DNA from: Oscillospiraceae bacterium
Lineage (GTDB): Bacteria; Bacillota; Clostridia; Oscillospirales; Oscillospiraceae
Length of the DNA: 36,677 nt
Assembly (NCBI GenBank): GCA_017516005.1
Contig: JAFWDU010000006.1
Location: forward strand, 1 to 36,677
Reading direction: 5' to 3'
Shown here: one piece after another, positions 33,976 to 36,677 of the stretch
Layout: each line of letters begins with the position of its first letter
Numbering within the stretch: the stretch's first letter is position 1
Made by a program: the position numbers and the translations under genes
The notes under the pieces: generated by a model
Seen by the model: the letters and a program-made list of their open reading frames with translations, nothing else
Databases searched by the model: none
What the model was told of the DNA's origin: nothing

Positions 33976-34601
33976 GATTCGTTCCCTGCTTTCATTGTAA
34001 TGATTTCTTTTGATACCTGTTCAGCCGCCTGCGGAAGCAGTATCCATTCTGCCTGTTCCATGACTCTGCGCTGCAGAATCTCAGGGGTATCTCCATCCTG
34101 AATTTCCACAGCTTTCTGTGCAATAATGCGTCCGCCGTCCGGAACTTCATTGACGAAGTGTACGGTTGCGCCGGTGACTTTTACACCGTAAGCAAGCGCG
34201 GCTTCATGAACTTTCAGACCATAGAATCCCTTCCCGCAGAAGGACGGGATCAGAGAGGGATGCACGTTGATAATACGGTTCTCATATCGGGAAGTGAATC
34301 TGCTGCTGAGAATACTCATAAAACCAGCCAGCACAATCAGATCGATTCCGGCAATCTCCAGAGCATCAATCAACGCATCTTCAAATGCTTCCTGGGAGCC
34401 TAGTGCCTTTTTCTCAATCACCTTTGTCTCAATGCCGGCGGAAGCGGCTCGAGTCAGTGCATAGGCATCGGAACGGTTGGAAATAACAAGACAGATATGT
34501 CCGCTTTTCAGGATTCCGGATGTCTGTGCATCAATGAGCGCTTGGAGATTTGTTCCGCCGCCTGAGACGAAAACTGCAATTCTGGCAGTCTGTTTCAGCA
34601 T
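33972..34601 (-). CDS. purN: Phosphoribosylglycinamide formyltransferase
   Basis: A 209-residue folate-dependent enzyme that formylates GAR to FGAR. The N-terminal FVSGGGTNLQALID, the IDLIVLAGFMSIL segment, INVHPSLIPSFCGKGFYG with the catalytic His, and VHFVNEVPDGGRIIAQ with its Asp are all present. The start overlaps purM by seven bases with AAGGTGG upstream, and the end overlaps purO by four. Typical length and content. Confidence 0.97.
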   Translation of the reverse strand: MLKQTARIAVFVSGGGTNLQALIDAQTSGILKSGHICLVISNRSDAYALTRAASAGIETKVIEKKALGSQEAFEDALIDALEIAGIDLIVLAGFMSILSSRFTSRYENRIINVHPSLIPSFCGKGFYGLKVHEAALAYGVKVTGATVHFVNEVPDGGRIIAQKAVEIQDGDTPEILQRRVMEQAEWILLPQAAEQVSKEIITMKAGNES

Positions 34602-35632
34602 ATAACCACCTTATCCGTCTGCTCGGCAATAGAACCGACAATATAAGCGTCAATATTCTGATCCTTCAGGATTCGAATCGCTTCGGAAGCGGATGCGCCG
34701 GGAACAATGAGGCTCATGCCGACACCCATATTGAAAGTGTTGAACATGTCCCGTTCCGGAATTTCCCCTGTTTTCTGAAGGAGATTGAAAATAGCCGGCG
34801 TGCGGACAGAAGCCTTGTCAATGACGGCACCAAGTCCATCTGGGATGCTGCGGGGAATATTTTCGTAGAAACCACCGCCTGTGATATGACTGACGCCGTG
34901 AACTTCGATTTCCTCCATCACTGCCAGAACTGGCTTGACATAAATTTTCGTTGGTGTGAGCAGAGCATCCCCCAGAGAGCAGCCAAGTTCCGGATAGACC
35001 TTTCCAAGGTCTGTGTGCTCCACGTCAAAAACTTTGCGAACAAGAGAGTATCCGTTGGAATGAATGCCTGTAGAGGGAAGCGCGATGATGGCGTCCCCTG
35101 CAGACATGCGTCCGGAATCGACAATTCTGCTCCGATCCACAATACCGACACTGAATCCGGCAAGGTCATAATCGTCGGGTGCCATGGTACCGGGATGTTC
35201 AGCTGTTTCGCCGCCGATCAGAGCACAGCCGGACTGAACACAGCCTTCAGCAACGCCTGAGACAAGAGTTGCCACCTTTTCAGGATCATTGCGGCCAATG
35301 GCGATATAGTCCAGGAAAAACAGAGGTTTAGCGCCGCAGCAGATGATGTCATTCACACACATGGCAACACAGTCAATGCCGACAGTATCGTGCTTGTCAA
35401 GGATCTGTGCAATCCGCTGCTTGGTTCCGACTCCGTCTGTACCGGAGACAAGGACCGGATCAGTCATACCGGTCAAATCCGGCGCGAAAAGACCGCCGAA
35501 ACCGCCGATATCGGAAACAACGCCTGGAATCATGGTTCTTGCGACATGCTTTTTCATCAGCTTGACGCCTTCATAGCCTGCCTCGATGTTCACGCCGGCA
35601 GCTGCATAGGAGGCGGAGTGGGAATTGGACAT
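34595..35632 (-). CDS. purM: Phosphoribosylformylglycinamidine cyclo-ligase
   Basis: A 345-residue AIR synthetase that closes the imidazole ring of FGAM. DPVLVSGTDGVGTKQRIA, MCVNDIICCGAKPLFFLDYI, ALIGGETAEHPGTM and HSNGYSLVRKVF are family hallmarks, with the C-terminal ITGGGFYENIPR region. The start at 35632 is chosen because AAAGG lies nine bases upstream; ATG at 35641 has its ribosome site touching it and overlaps the purF stop. purN follows with a seven-base overlap. Confidence 0.97.
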   Translation of the reverse strand: MSNSHSASYAAAGVNIEAGYEGVKLMKKHVARTMIPGVVSDIGGFGGLFAPDLTGMTDPVLVSGTDGVGTKQRIAQILDKHDTVGIDCVAMCVNDIICCGAKPLFFLDYIAIGRNDPEKVATLVSGVAEGCVQSGCALIGGETAEHPGTMAPDDYDLAGFSVGIVDRSRIVDSGRMSAGDAIIALPSTGIHSNGYSLVRKVFDVEHTDLGKVYPELGCSLGDALLTPTKIYVKPVLAVMEEIEVHGVSHITGGGFYENIPRSIPDGLGAVIDKASVRTPAIFNLLQKTGEIPERDMFNTFNMGVGMSLIVPGASASEAIRILKDQNIDAYIVGSIAEQTDKVVIC

Positions 35633-35637
35633 ATCAA

Positions 35638-36677
35638 TCATTCCTTTCCAGTCCAGCAGTATGTGCAGATTTTCTCCCGGTCAATGCCGATCGCTTCAAT
35701 CAGGCCATCCAGGGTCTGATAGCCAAGTGAGGCAAAGCCGAGTTTTTCACAGATGGTTTTTAGAAGGCACTGACCGCGTTCGGTTGCCGCATTTGCATAT
35801 TCCTCCAGATGCTTCTGGCCTTCATCGCCCTCCAGCTCCTGAATGACCCGTCTGGCAAGAAGCTCAAGATCGGAACCACCGCGGGAGAAATTCAGGTACT
35901 TGCAGGAATACATGATTGGCGGGCACGCAGAACGCATGTGCACTTCTTTCGCACCGGACTCATAGAGGAACTCCACAGTCTCCCGAAGCTGCGTGCCGCG
36001 GACAATGGAGTCGTCCACGAAGAGAAGCTTCTTGCCTTCAATCAGTTCGGGAACAGGAATCTGCTTCATTTTTGCAACCTGATTCCGCATGGCCTGATTA
36101 GACGGCATGAAGGAACGGGGCCAAGTCGGCGTATATTTGACAAACGGTCTTGCAAAGGTCTTGTGAGAATAGTTGGCATAGCCGATGGCATGAGGAAGGC
36201 CGGAATCAGGGACACCGGCTACGTAATCTACATCTGGCATTGTTCCGTTTTTTTCCTCTTCCCTGGCCATAATCTCGCCGTTGCGGTAACGCATGACCTC
36301 TACATTGACGCCTTCATAATTGGAGTTGGGATAACCGTAATAGGTCCAGAGAAAGGCGCAGATCTTCATCTCGTCACCAGCAGGTGCAAGAGTCTCAAAT
36401 CCGTCCGCGTTAATCTTTACGATCTCATTTGGGCCAAGTTCATAGCAGTCCTGATATCCCAGCTTGTGATATGCAAAAGACTCAAAGGAGACGCAGTAGC
36501 CGTCTTCCGACTTTCCGATCAGGACAGGCAGCCGTCCCACACGGTCTCTGGCGGCAATAATCTGGCCGTCGGAGGTCATGATCAGTATGGACATGGAGCC
36601 CTCAATCAGCTTCTGTGCATGCCGGATGCCGGAAATCAGATCATCCCCTTCATTGATCAGAGCGGCGACGAGCTCGG
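35638..36677 (-). CDS. purF: Amidophosphoribosyltransferase, N-terminus cut by window edge
   Basis: This enzyme starts purine synthesis by making phosphoribosylamine from PRPP and glutamine. Only the C-terminal part of about 345 residues is present, and the frame continues open to the edge. The phosphoribosyltransferase motif LLFVDDSIVRGTQLRETV, the PRPP-loop region VDYVAGVPDSGLPHAIGYA, and cysteines including CTYCWTGKE near the C-terminus are visible. The cysteines suggest the clostridial/Bacillus iron-sulfur form, which is inference. The glutaminase domain with the catalytic Cys lies outside the window except for its end (ELVAALINEGDDLISGI...). purM begins six bases downstream. It is the first visible gene of the pur operon; its regulatory region is outside. 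Confidence 0.97.
   Translation of the reverse strand, partial: ELVAALINEGDDLISGIRHAQKLIEGSMSILIMTSDGQIIAARDRVGRLPVLIGKSEDGYCVSFESFAYHKLGYQDCYELGPNEIVKINADGFETLAPAGDEMKICAFLWTYYGYPNSNYEGVNVEVMRYRNGEIMAREEEKNGTMPDVDYVAGVPDSGLPHAIGYANYSHKTFARPFVKYTPTWPRSFMPSNQAMRNQVAKMKQIPVPELIEGKKLLFVDDSIVRGTQLRETVEFLYESGAKEVHMRSACPPIMYSCKYLNFSRGGSDLELLARRVIQELEGDEGQKHLEEYANAATERGQCLLKTICEKLGFASLGYQTLDGLIEAIGIDREKICTYCWTGKE

Noticed and set aside
32155..34101. A 648-codon plus-strand frame opposite the purH, purO and purN genes
   Set aside because: It spans three real genes with recognised domains on the minus strand. The translation lacks domain motifs, so it is a composition artefact.

Overview
The window is a stretch of a low-to-mid GC Bacillota chromosome, most likely an anaerobic Clostridia (Eubacteriales)-type organism. 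Supporting signs are Shine-Dalgarno sequences of the GGAGG type before almost every gene, several TTG/GTG starts, a T-box leader on alaS, a single-chain PurL, separate AICAR transformylase and PurO-type IMP cyclohydrolase genes, a DUF6062 protein, and an mltG / U32 / alaS / udk neighbourhood like that of other Bacillota. No taxon can be proven from sequence reading alone. No phage, CRISPR array or complete insertion sequence was seen; this is mostly a housekeeping region.

Layout. 1-7.3 kb holds mostly single-gene units: a GNAT acetyltransferase, an AI-2E/PerM membrane protein divergent from a WYL regulator, an MscS channel, tRNA-Ala(GGC), a DUF6062 cysteine-rich protein and a MATE exporter, separated by strong hairpins. 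7.4-11.5 kb (minus strand) is a prfA-tsaC-coaE::M18 aminopeptidase operon in which coaE and the aminopeptidase are one uninterrupted reading frame. 11.8-13.8 kb (plus) carries a Gfo/Idh/MocA dehydrogenase with strikingly biased codons and a uridine-kinase-like P-loop kinase. 13.8-16.8 kb (minus) is an MBOAT O-acyltransferase plus a DHHW/AlgX-like partner, probably acylating a cell-surface polymer. 17.0-20.2 kb (minus) is a T-box-controlled alaS followed by a HIT-family protein. 20.2-24.8 kb (minus) is a tightly packed unit: wecG/tagA-type glycosyltransferase, tmk, DJ-1/PfpI, mltG and a U32 RNA-hydroxylation-type protein. 25.0-36.7 kb (minus) is a purine operon in the transcription order purF (cut by the window edge), purM, purN, purO, AICAR transformylase, purD, purL, fhs and a small membrane protein.

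How the genes work together. The pur genes cover the step from PRPP to phosphoribosylamine (purF), GAR synthesis and formylation (purD, purN), FGAM and AIR formation (purL, purM), and the last two steps to IMP (purH-type AICAR transformylase and purO). fhs makes the 10-formyl-tetrahydrofolate used by the AICAR transformylase and PurN. The alaS leader has a candidate GCC specifier matching the GGC anticodon of the tRNA-Ala in the same window.

The most unusual observations are the stop-free CoaE-M18 fusion with an intact internal ribosome binding site, the three successive hairpins at 645-787, a disordered insertion in the DHHW protein, and the duplicated CxxC/CxxH motif of the DUF6062 protein. 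No clearly new multi-gene defence or mobile system was found.
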